Below are positions 56,937 through 64,000 of a stretch of 64,000 bases of DNA, piece by piece. Numbering within the stretch: the stretch's first letter is position 1; each line of letters opens with the position of its first letter. The stretch is from Gammaproteobacteria bacterium (GTDB lineage: Bacteria > Pseudomonadota > Gammaproteobacteria > Pseudomonadales > Halieaceae): positions 1 to 64,000 of the forward strand of contig JANSYN010000018.1 in NCBI GenBank assembly GCA_024742415.1. The letters run 5' to 3'. Under the pieces are notes generated by a model. The model had not been told where the DNA came from. It did no database searches and saw nothing but the letters and a program-made list of their open reading frames with translations. Made by a program: the position numbers and the translations under genes.

Positions 56937-57938
56937 TCACCCCTTGAAGAACTCGTCGCGCAGCGCGGCGTAGTGATCAACAGGCAAGCGTGGGCCATAC
57001 TGGGATACGACGCGTGCTGCCGCAAGGCTGGCAAATTGTCCGGCGGTGGCAAAATCCTTTCCCTCAGTGAGGGCGTAAAGGAAGGCGCCCGCGAACATGT
57101 CGCCGGCACCGTTGGTGTCTACCGCTTCTACTACATTGGGCGGTATCTCTACCAGCTCATGTCCGTCGAATGTCAATGCGCCCTTCGAGCCCAGAGTAAT
57201 GACAAATGTGTCGGCGACGTCTTTCAGGGCGGCGATGGCAGTTTCCATGTCGTCGCTTTGCGCCCAGCCGAGCGCCTCATCTTCATTGCAGAAGAGCAGG
57301 TTGACGCGCTCGCCCATCATTTGCGCTATACCTTCGCGGAAAAACTCGACCATACCTGGGTCGGAGAAGCTCAGGGAAGTTTTTACGCCGGCCGCCTCGG
57401 CCAGCTCACGCGCCTTGATTGCAGCTGCACGGCCCGTGGGTGAGGTCACCAGGTAGCCCTCGAGATACAGGTACTCTGAGTCAGCGATGGCCGCCGCATC
57501 AAGTTGCTCCGTTGAGAGTGTTTCACTAATACCCAGGTAGGTGTTCATACTGCGCTCGGCATCGGGGGTGATCAACACCAGACATTTGCCGGTAATGCCT
57601 GGGTCGCGGTCGCCGTTGAGATTGTGGTCCACGCCTGCAGTCGCCAGGTCCTTGAGATAAATATCCCCGTCTTCATCATTGGCCACTTTGCAGGACATGA
57701 AAGTTGACCCACCAAAAAGTGCAGTCGCGATCATGGAATTACCGGCACTGCCGCCGCTGGCGTGATTGGCTTTTACGAGGTGGCCCTCAAGGTGCGCAAG
57801 TATCTCCTGCTGGCGTTCCTGATCGACCAGCGTCATCAGGCCTTTTTCGATATTCATTGCGCTGAGCTCGGCATCCTCGACCTTGATCTCAGTATCCACC
57901 AACGCCGCACCAATCCCGTATGCCTTGTACTTCTTCAT
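56937..57938 (-). CDS. PfkB-family sugar/nucleoside kinase, adenosine-kinase-like
   Basis: A 333-residue ribokinase-fold kinase. Seen: the substrate block ASGGSAGNSMIATALFGG, and the ATP/catalytic signature DTNGAGDMFAGAFLYAL with the catalytic Asp. The opening MKKYKAYGIGAALVDTEIKV is typical of bacterial proteins annotated as adenosine kinases, but the PfkB signatures do not fix the substrate; inosine/guanosine or another nucleoside or sugar is possible. The ATG at 57938 is used. It is divergent from mrcB. Confidence 0.85.
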   Translation of the reverse strand: MKKYKAYGIGAALVDTEIKVEDAELSAMNIEKGLMTLVDQERQQEILAHLEGHLVKANHASGGSAGNSMIATALFGGSTFMSCKVANDEDGDIYLKDLATAGVDHNLNGDRDPGITGKCLVLITPDAERSMNTYLGISETLSTEQLDAAAIADSEYLYLEGYLVTSPTGRAAAIKARELAEAAGVKTSLSFSDPGMVEFFREGIAQMMGERVNLLFCNEDEALGWAQSDDMETAIAALKDVADTFVITLGSKGALTFDGHELVEIPPNVVEAVDTNGAGDMFAGAFLYALTEGKDFATAGQFASLAAARVVSQYGPRLPVDHYAALRDEFFKG

Positions 57939-58079
57939 AGTTGTCACCACCGGTTTATAAGGCGCCCTATTATCCTGATTCACGCGCCGATGAAAAGCGG
58001 GCGCGCAAGGGCTGCGAGGTGTATCACAGACGCCAGAGTCGCATCACATCTGACTGACTGTGGTGTACACTCGCACCCC

Positions 58080-60338
58080 ATGTCGCGCTTCAGTAGCTTA
58101 CTGCTCAAACTAGTCCTTGCAGGGAGTGTCCTGTTTGCGTTGCTTGTGGTGTATCTGGATGCGCGGATAACAGCAACGTTTACCGACAAAATGTGGGAGC
58201 TGCCTGCGAAAGTCTATGCACGGCCCATGGAGCTGTTTGCTGGCGCGCGCTTTGGTCTGTCGGATGTCAGTTATGAACTCGAACTTCTGGGTTATCGCAA
58301 GGTAACCAATCCCGGCCAGCCTGGCCAATTTTCCAGTTATCGCAACCGATTAGAGGTATATACCCGCGGCTTTGAGTTTCCCGGTGAGCGTGAGGTCAGT
58401 CGTCGAGTGCTGCTGGAGTTTTCCGGCGAGCGCTTGCAATCTCTCGCGGCGGGCGGATCCAGGGTAGACCTGATGCGCCTAGATCCGCTGCAGATCGGGG
58501 GCATTTATCCGCAGCACGGCGAAGATCGGGTTCTGGTGCGATTGCAAGATGTACCGCTGAGCCTGCGTGATGGGCTCAAGGCAGTGGAGGATCGCAGCTT
58601 TGATACGCACTGGGGGTTTTCTCCCAGCGGTATCGCGCGCGCTGCGCTGAGCAACTTCCGCTCGGGACAGGTCGTTGCGGGTGGTAGCACGATCACCCAG
58701 CAACTGGTGAAGAACTACTACCTTAGCCCGGAGCGCACCATCGTTCGCAAAGTTCGCGAATTGATCATGGCGGTGCTGCTGGAGATCCACTACGAAAAAG
58801 ACCAGATTCTGGAAAGCTACATCAACGAAGTCTATCTTGGCCAGGAAGGTCCGCGTGCCATTCACGGCTTCGCGCTGGCGGCACGGCATTACTTCGATAC
58901 GCCTTTGGAGCAACTTGGCCTGCATCAGCAGGCCTTGCTCATTGGCATGGTTAAAGGGCCATCTCTGTACAACCCACTGCGTAACCCGGATCGTGCGCTG
59001 CAGCGGCGCAATGTAGTGCTTGGCGTGATGGCTGAACAGGGCGTGATTTCGGCGGAGCATGCCGCAATCGCGCTGGCGATGCCTCTGGATCTCAACAAGC
59101 GCAGCAAGTTGCGCAATTCCTTTCCCGCGTTCCTCGACCTGGTGCGTCGGCAACTGCGCCTTGAGTATCGCGAAGAGGATCTGTCGACCCAGGGCCTGAG
59201 CATCTATACAACCTTCGATCCGCTGATTCAGCGCCAGGTGGAATCCAGCACCGAGCGGGTCATGCAACAGCTGGACGCCAGGGGCGAGTTAGAGAGCGCA
59301 ACTGTGGTGACGCGTTTTGACACGGGAGAAGTGGCTGCGCTGGTCGGTGGTCGCAACCCACGCTATGCGGGGTTTAATCGTGCGTTGGATGCGCGGCGCC
59401 CGGCGGGTTCGCTGTTGAAGCCGGCGATTTACCTGGCAGCACTGGAGCAGCCCGGTCGTTATACGCTGGTCAGCTCGCTGCCGGATACACCCTTTACCCA
59501 GAAGCTCGAAGGGGGAAACGTATGGGAGCCGCGCAATTTTGATCGTCAGTCACACGGTAATGTGCTGCTCTACCAGGCGCTTGCCAATTCCTACAATCTG
59601 GCGACCGCCCGCCTTGGTATGGCGCTGGGTCTGGACACTGTAGCGCAAACACTCGAGAGACTGGGAGTAAGCGAGGGCATCGCCAGGGTGCCCGCATTGA
59701 CTTTGGGTGCCGGTGAGTTTTCGCCGATGGCGATGGCCGCAATGTACCAGTCCATCGCCGTGGGAGGTTACCGCATGCCATTGCGCAGTATCCGCAACGT
59801 CGCCGATGCCCAGGGTGACACCCTCAGTCGCTACCTCACAGAATATGATCGCACTGCCTCGCTGCAGGCCACCTACTTGCTGCAGTTTGCGTTGCAGGAG
59901 GTCGTGCGGCGAGGCACCGGGCGCGCAGTCTATAATTACCTGCCAGATACCTTTAACGTGGCTGGCAAAACCGGGACTAGCAACGACGGCAGGGATTCCT
60001 GGTTTGCCGGATTTTCCGGCGATCTCGTCGCGGTGACATGGATCGGACGCGACGATAACGGCAGTACCGGTTTAACGGGCAGTAGTGGTGCGCTCAGGGT
60101 CTGGGCAGATTTCATGGCGCAGGCAAGCCGGACTCCCCTGGAGTATCGTCCCCCCGATGGTGTTGAGTTGCACACCGTAGACACCAGTAACGGTATGCTC
60201 ACCGGCGAGGGATGCGACAACGCACGTATGCTGCCCTTCATCACAGGTAGTGAGCCAGCGCAGCGCACGAACTGCGCGTCGCCAGCGCCGCGGGGCGGGA
60301 TCACCGACTGGTTCCGCAAACTCTTTCAAGGTAGATGA
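58080..60338 (+). CDS. mrcB: Penicillin-binding protein 1B, bifunctional glycosyltransferase/transpeptidase
   Basis: A 752-residue class A PBP. A single membrane anchor (about residues 6-25) is followed by a UB2H-like domain (about 40-130), the GT51 domain (EDRSFDTHWGF with catalytic Glu; GGSTITQQLVKN; RKVRELIMAVLLE), and the transpeptidase: SxxK AGSLLKPAI, SYN (ANSYNLATA) and KTGT (GKTGTSNDG). All catalytic motifs are intact. The ATG at 58080 gives the membrane segment at once; longer frames upstream are not conserved. The TGA overlaps the next ATG. Confidence 0.95.
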   Translation: MSRFSSLLLKLVLAGSVLFALLVVYLDARITATFTDKMWELPAKVYARPMELFAGARFGLSDVSYELELLGYRKVTNPGQPGQFSSYRNRLEVYTRGFEFPGEREVSRRVLLEFSGERLQSLAAGGSRVDLMRLDPLQIGGIYPQHGEDRVLVRLQDVPLSLRDGLKAVEDRSFDTHWGFSPSGIARAALSNFRSGQVVAGGSTITQQLVKNYYLSPERTIVRKVRELIMAVLLEIHYEKDQILESYINEVYLGQEGPRAIHGFALAARHYFDTPLEQLGLHQQALLIGMVKGPSLYNPLRNPDRALQRRNVVLGVMAEQGVISAEHAAIALAMPLDLNKRSKLRNSFPAFLDLVRRQLRLEYREEDLSTQGLSIYTTFDPLIQRQVESSTERVMQQLDARGELESATVVTRFDTGEVAALVGGRNPRYAGFNRALDARRPAGSLLKPAIYLAALEQPGRYTLVSSLPDTPFTQKLEGGNVWEPRNFDRQSHGNVLLYQALANSYNLATARLGMALGLDTVAQTLERLGVSEGIARVPALTLGAGEFSPMAMAAMYQSIAVGGYRMPLRSIRNVADAQGDTLSRYLTEYDRTASLQATYLLQFALQEVVRRGTGRAVYNYLPDTFNVAGKTGTSNDGRDSWFAGFSGDLVAVTWIGRDDNGSTGLTGSSGALRVWADFMAQASRTPLEYRPPDGVELHTVDTSNGMLTGEGCDNARMLPFITGSEPAQRTNCASPAPRGGITDWFRKLFQGR

Positions 60339-60799
60339 ACATGGTGGTGGCTAAGTGGTCTTTGCGCGGGTCGTTGGTGGTGTTGTCGGTGGTGTTGTTG
60401 CTGGCGCAATACGGATGCGCCGTTTACGAAGTGCCCGGACAACAGCCCGCGCCCGTTGAGGCGCCGCCGGATTATACGGAGCCGACAGAGACTTCGAAGC
60501 GACCAGACGCAGCCACGGTTATCCAGCCGCCACCGCGCGAGGATCTGCATGCTGCCTATGGCCCCTTGCTGGCGCGCGCGCAGACCGCAGCCAGCAAAGG
60601 CGACTATGAACAGGCGCTGACGCTGTTGGAACGCGCGCAACGTATTGCGCCGGACAGCGCTGAAGTTTATCTCGCGCTGGCGCAAACACACAGTGCACGC
60701 GGCGAGCGTGCGCAGGCTCGGGCGACCGCGGAGCGCGGATTGCTGTACTGCTCTTCAGCGGCGCAATGTGCCCGGCTCAGAGTGTATGTGCAGCGTTAG
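60335..60799 (+). CDS. lpoP: TPR lipoprotein, probable LpoP-type PBP1B activator
   Basis: A 154-residue predicted lipoprotein with a lipobox LAQYGC (Cys27), a Pro-rich disordered linker (about 35-70) and tetratricopeptide repeats (about 85-145: LLARAQTAASKGDYEQALTLLERAQRIAPDSAEVYLALAQTHSARG). Its ATG overlaps the mrcB stop by 4 bases, so translation is coupled to PBP1B. In Pseudomonas the TPR lipoprotein LpoP activates PBP1B and is encoded with it. Function here is by analogy. Confidence 0.75.
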   Translation: MNMVVAKWSLRGSLVVLSVVLLLAQYGCAVYEVPGQQPAPVEAPPDYTEPTETSKRPDAATVIQPPPREDLHAAYGPLLARAQTAASKGDYEQALTLLERAQRIAPDSAEVYLALAQTHSARGERAQARATAERGLLYCSSAAQCARLRVYVQR

Positions 60800-60891
60800 C
60801 CGCTGACCTTCTGGCGCTTGACGCAGGGCTGGCCGTCACGGTCTGCCTGTAGTAGTCGATAGCGTTGTTGGTCGCGCCCGACACCGTTCTT

Positions 60892-62364
60892 CTAATCTTG
60901 CGTTACTGTCACTGTGAAGCATGCATCGTGCGGTACGAACGTCAGGTGCTGGTTGATGCACCTGGGTTGTTCCGCGGCGCTGTGACTCACGAAAATGATC
61001 TGTGTATCGCAGTGGCTGGCGATGTGGTCTATGGCGCGCAGGATGAGCCGTCTATGGTACGCGTCCAGCCCCAGCGTGGGTTCGTCCAGGATCAGTATCA
61101 CCGGCGATTTCACCATTGCCCGGGCAAGTAAGACCATGCGTTGCAATCCAAACGAGAGCGCGTCAAAACTCTGGCTCGCACTCGCTTGCAGGCCCAGTGC
61201 CTGCAGCCAGTCAAGGGCGCGTGCACGCTGTGCATCGCCCCAGTCGTCGTACAAGCCAATGGTGTCAAAAAAACCGGAGACTACCACCTCGATGGTTTTC
61301 ATCCCGCGTGCAAAGTTGAGCTGTAGCTGGGTATCAATCTGGCCGTACTTTTCCTTGATTTCCCAGACACTTTCACCCGTGCCACGCCGCTGTCCGAACA
61401 GTGTGATGTTCTGGCCATAGGCTTTGTGGTTGTCGCCTGTCACAAGGCTTAGGAGCGTGGTCTTGCCGCAGCCATTGGGGCCGCTCACACAGCAATGCAT
61501 ACCGGGGTCGAAACGCCAGTTGACGCCTTGCAGTACCGTGGTCGTGCCGTACACCACGCTCACATCCCTGAGTTCCAGCAGTGGTGCTCCGGCTGACAGC
61601 TTGTAGTGTCTGGCCGCTGGTTCAGGCGGCGGAACCAGCGGCGGCAGAGGCGGATTCATCAATCGATCCACCTGCGGGTTAGTCAGTACAGCCTCGCGGG
61701 GGCCCTTGTCAACGACGCGGCCGTTTGCCAGCACTAGCACGTGCGAGATCCCCGGGGGGATATCCTCGATCTGTCGGCACAGCAAAAGCAGCGCGAGGTT
61801 TGAGGCGAGCAACTGGTCGATAATCTCGTGCATGGCCGTCTGTGAGTTGCGGTCGAGACCGTCCAGAGGGCTGTCCAGAATCAACAGCCCCGGCGAACTC
61901 ATAATGGCCTTGACCAGCAGTGTCTTGCGCATCTCGCCGGTCGAGAGAAAACGTAGACCCCGATCAAGGATATGTTGCATGTGCAGTCGGGCTGTCCAGT
62001 GCGCAAAGAGCGCATCGGCAGCGCGTCCTGCCAAAATGGCATTGCGGACCGTGGTGCCAGGGTCATTGGCATCGGCGCGAAATTCGGAGTCATCCAGTTT
62101 TTTGTCGCGATCGCACAGCGCCTTGGCCTGTTCAAAGCACACGTAGGCGATGCCTTCTTTGTTCAGTGTAGCCGAGCGCAGGTAACCGCCAGTGGCGTGC
62201 CTGACCTGCTCAGTCAAAATCCTGGCCAGACTTGTCTTGCCCGCGCCATTTGGCCCCAGAACGGCCCATTGTTCCCCGGATTGCACAGACCAGGAAATGC
62301 TGTCCAGCGCCGGTAGCGCTCGATAGACCAGTGATGCATTGGCTAGCTCAAAAAGCTTAGTCAT
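60892..62364 (-). CDS. modF: ModF-like protein with two ABC ATPase domains
   Basis: A 490-residue cytosolic protein with two nucleotide-binding domains and no membrane part. Domain 1: Walker A GPNGAGKTS, signature LSTGEMRKTLL, Walker B LLILDSP. Domain 2: Walker A GPNGCGKTTLLSLVTGD, block LFGQRRGTGESVWEIK, signature LSFGLQRM, Walker B ILILDEP, VSHSA. It matches E. coli ModF in length and blocks. The domain 1 Walker B has Ser where the catalytic Glu should be, so that site is probably weak or degenerate. No modABC genes are in the window. ModF has been linked to molybdate in other species, but its role is not settled. Confidence 0.85.
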   Translation of the reverse strand: MTKLFELANASLVYRALPALDSISWSVQSGEQWAVLGPNGAGKTSLARILTEQVRHATGGYLRSATLNKEGIAYVCFEQAKALCDRDKKLDDSEFRADANDPGTTVRNAILAGRAADALFAHWTARLHMQHILDRGLRFLSTGEMRKTLLVKAIMSSPGLLILDSPLDGLDRNSQTAMHEIIDQLLASNLALLLLCRQIEDIPPGISHVLVLANGRVVDKGPREAVLTNPQVDRLMNPPLPPLVPPPEPAARHYKLSAGAPLLELRDVSVVYGTTTVLQGVNWRFDPGMHCCVSGPNGCGKTTLLSLVTGDNHKAYGQNITLFGQRRGTGESVWEIKEKYGQIDTQLQLNFARGMKTIEVVVSGFFDTIGLYDDWGDAQRARALDWLQALGLQASASQSFDALSFGLQRMVLLARAMVKSPVILILDEPTLGLDAYHRRLILRAIDHIASHCDTQIIFVSHSAAEQPRCINQHLTFVPHDACFTVTVTQD

Positions 62365-62483
62365 GATGGATGTTGCCCACGCCGCCCTGTACCAGGCGTA
62401 ACTTCTTCTGGAGTTGACTTGTCAGCGCCGGTCGGTGCTGGCTTAATCTTCTGTTGTTTATCGACGAGTGAATACGAGTTGTT

Positions 62484-63068
62484 GTGTCAGCTGATCTGTT
62501 AAAACGCATCGAATCACGGCTTGAACGCCATAAACCGCGTCGCAAACGCCTGCGGCGTTTACGCAAGCGCTCTGCGGTGGCCATGATACTGCAATTGCGA
62601 CAGGGCAAGTTGCATATTCTCATGATAAAACGCGCCGAGCGCGAAGGCGACCCGTGGTCCGGGCATATGGCGTTCCCTGGGGGTCGTATGGACGACGACG
62701 ATGCGCACGGTTACGCCGTTGCCGTGCGCGAAACAGCCGAAGAGATCGGTCTGGCCATCGGGCCTGGGGATCCGTGTATCGGGCGCTTGTCAGAGGTCAG
62801 TGCCCGGCCTGGCCGCGGAGCGTTGGGTATGGTGGTCAGTCCATTTGTGTTTCGTCTGGACCGCGATGTTGAGTTTACTGCCAACTACGAGGTCGATGAA
62901 GTCGTCTGGGTGCCCTTTGGTTTTCTCAGCGACCCTAAAAATCGTGATTCAATGACCTGGGAGTATAAGGGGGCGCGAATACCGCTGCCCTGTTACTGGT
63001 ACGAGGGGCGGTGTATCTGGGGTCTGTCGTTGATGATGCTTAACGAGCTGCTCGAACTGACCGACTAG
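62484..63068 (+). CDS. CoA-pyrophosphatase-type Nudix hydrolase (NudL-like)
   Basis: A 194-residue Nudix enzyme predicted to cleave coenzyme A or its derivatives to 3'-phosphoadenosine phosphate and 4'-phosphopantetheine. The Nudix box reads GGRMDDDDAHGYAVAVRETA and EEIGL, with the Asp-for-Glu replacement and one-residue-longer spacing shared with E. coli NudL. A basic N-terminal arm (RLERHKPRRKRLRRLRKRS) precedes the fold. The start is GTG at 62484. It is divergent from modF. Confidence 0.88.
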   Translation: MSADLLKRIESRLERHKPRRKRLRRLRKRSAVAMILQLRQGKLHILMIKRAEREGDPWSGHMAFPGGRMDDDDAHGYAVAVRETAEEIGLAIGPGDPCIGRLSEVSARPGRGALGMVVSPFVFRLDRDVEFTANYEVDEVVWVPFGFLSDPKNRDSMTWEYKGARIPLPCYWYEGRCIWGLSLMMLNELLELTD

Positions 63069-63182
63069 CACACAGGCAGTAAGCCTGGTGCGGCGTATCA
63101 CTCGCATAGAGGTTGGCCTGTAGTATTGATGCCCGGTAGTGAGTAGATTCGCGGCAGAAGAAAGTTTGCGCGACTCAACGCC

Positions 63183-64000
63183 TCAGGAATCGAGGTTTCT
63201 TGCCCTTACCGGATAGGGCTCCTGTTGTACTTCCAGGCTTGACAGCGCTACAGGTAAGCCTCGCTTTTTGGCATAATACATGGCGCGATCCGCCTGGTCT
63301 TCCAGCTCACGAATTTGCCGGCCATCTGCCGGGAAAACCGCAATGCCGATGCTGGCACTGAAGTGCAGGGCCTGGTGACGAATCATCACCGGTTGCTCTA
63401 TCGATTGGGAGATTTTGTCGGCAATACGCGCGGCTTCTTCCGGAGAGCGGATATCTTCCAGAACCGCGGCAAATTCATCACCACCCAGGCGGGCGATAAG
63501 GTCCGTTTCTCGCAAGTTATCCTGCAACCTGCGCGCCACGGTCATCAGGACCTTGTCGCCGGCACCATGACCATGCGTATCGTTGATGCTTTTGAAGTCA
63601 TTGAGGTCCAGAAACAGCAGCGCCGTAACATGGTTTTGGTCAGCAGAGCGCTGCAGCGCCAGGGCTACGCGCTCATCGTAAAACCTGCGGTTGGGCAAGC
63701 CGGTAAGCTGATCGTGGCATGACAGATGTGCGAGCTCCGCATTGGAGGCTTGCAGTTCATAGCGCAGTGCCTTGTTGGTTTCGGCATAAATGATGACGAC
63801 AGCGACAACGGCAATAGTCAACGCCGCATGCGATATGAGAATTGCAAGGTTATGATTTTCAGGCTTTATGATCTGAACGAACTCCACTCCCCTGAGCTCT
63901 GCCACCAGCAGCGCAGTCCAGAACAAGAACACCAGGGCCGCCCACGAGACCGACAGACGTACGCTGCCCGCAATGCCGGCGAGAATAGGTACCAACAGGA
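63183..64000 (-). CDS. GGDEF diguanylate cyclase, N-terminal part outside window
   Basis: The last about 272 codons of a membrane-bound diguanylate cyclase; the frame stays open to the window edge, so upstream membrane helices are missing. Visible: two membrane helices (LSVSWAALVFLFWTALLVAE; AILISHAALTIAVVAVVIIY), a linker and the GGDEF domain with LPNRRFYDER, DLNDFKSIND, and the active-site RLGGDEFAA. An RxxD inhibitory site (RETD) is placed 5 residues before GGDEF. The active site looks intact, so it should make c-di-GMP. Confidence 0.92.
   Translation of the reverse strand, partial: LLVPILAGIAGSVRLSVSWAALVFLFWTALLVAELRGVEFVQIIKPENHNLAILISHAALTIAVVAVVIIYAETNKALRYELQASNAELAHLSCHDQLTGLPNRRFYDERVALALQRSADQNHVTALLFLDLNDFKSINDTHGHGAGDKVLMTVARRLQDNLRETDLIARLGGDEFAAVLEDIRSPEEAARIADKISQSIEQPVMIRHQALHFSASIGIAVFPADGRQIRELEDQADRAMYYAKKRGLPVALSSLEVQQEPYPVRARNLDS

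Overview
The window is ordinary, dense core chromosome of a gammaproteobacterium. The evidence is gene order: rpsU-yqeY-dnaG-rpoD, tsaD-folB-folK-cca, lptD-surA-pdxA-rsmA-apaG-apaH, trpE/G/D/C-crp-osmC-like-coq7 and dsbD-aroQ-accB-accC-prmA-dusB-fis-purH-purD follow, block by block, the order I know from Pseudomonas and its relatives. A PEP-CTERM protein, an LplT-PlsC-ligase fusion and an LpoP-like lipoprotein would fit a marine relative such as the Halieaceae (OM60/NOR5) or Spongiibacteraceae; the family is inference. I see no insertion sequence, phage, CRISPR array, integron or rRNA operon.

Layout. 1-12 kb is the most accessory part: the end of a SemiSWEET sugar transporter gene, a CAU-anticodon tRNA, a PEP-CTERM surface protein, a TetR regulator divergent from an RND efflux pair, an orphan membrane protein, a glutathione S-transferase, a CHASE-PAS-GGDEF-EAL enzyme and the helicase RhlE. 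12-17 kb holds an XRE-type regulator divergent from a three-domain lysophospholipid transporter/acyltransferase/acyl-ACP synthetase. 17-27 kb is the macromolecular synthesis operon (rpsU, yqeY, dnaG, rpoD), the divergent tsaD-folB-folK operon, then cca, apaH, apaG and rsmA. At 27-29 kb a two-gene polysaccharide-type ABC exporter lies, in opposite orientation, inside the normally continuous pdxA-rsmA junction. 29-35 kb is outer-membrane and wall recycling biology: pdxA, surA and lptD on one strand, amgK-murU divergent. 35-40 kb is rpe and the trp genes, preceded by a Trp-rich leader peptide and attenuator that is too small for normal gene calling. 40-53 kb holds crp, an OsmC-like protein, coq7, and a long minus-strand run from dsbD down to purD. 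53-64 kb holds a copper chaperone, a DUF2333 protein, a pentapeptide protein, DNA polymerase II, a PfkB-family nucleoside kinase, PBP1B with a TPR lipoprotein, a ModF-like double ABC ATPase, a CoA-type Nudix hydrolase, and the C-terminal part of a diguanylate cyclase running off the end.

Connections. The window encodes a CRP with a conserved recognition helix and also carries a perfect CRP-type site (TGTGA-N6-TCACA) in front of the c-di-GMP enzyme, suggesting cAMP input into c-di-GMP. Two near-identical palindromes sit between the TetR gene and the efflux genes. Envelope functions are over-represented: LptD/SurA assembly, AmgK/MurU recycling, PBP1B plus its probable activator, phospholipid repair, and an ABC exporter of unknown cargo.

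I did not find a convincing wholly new multi-gene system. The items most worth a second look are the inverted ABC exporter, the CRP site at the GGDEF-EAL gene, the trp attenuator, the twin TetR operators and the inverted repeat between crp and the OsmC-like gene. Motifs were read by eye; no alignment, profile search or structure prediction was run.
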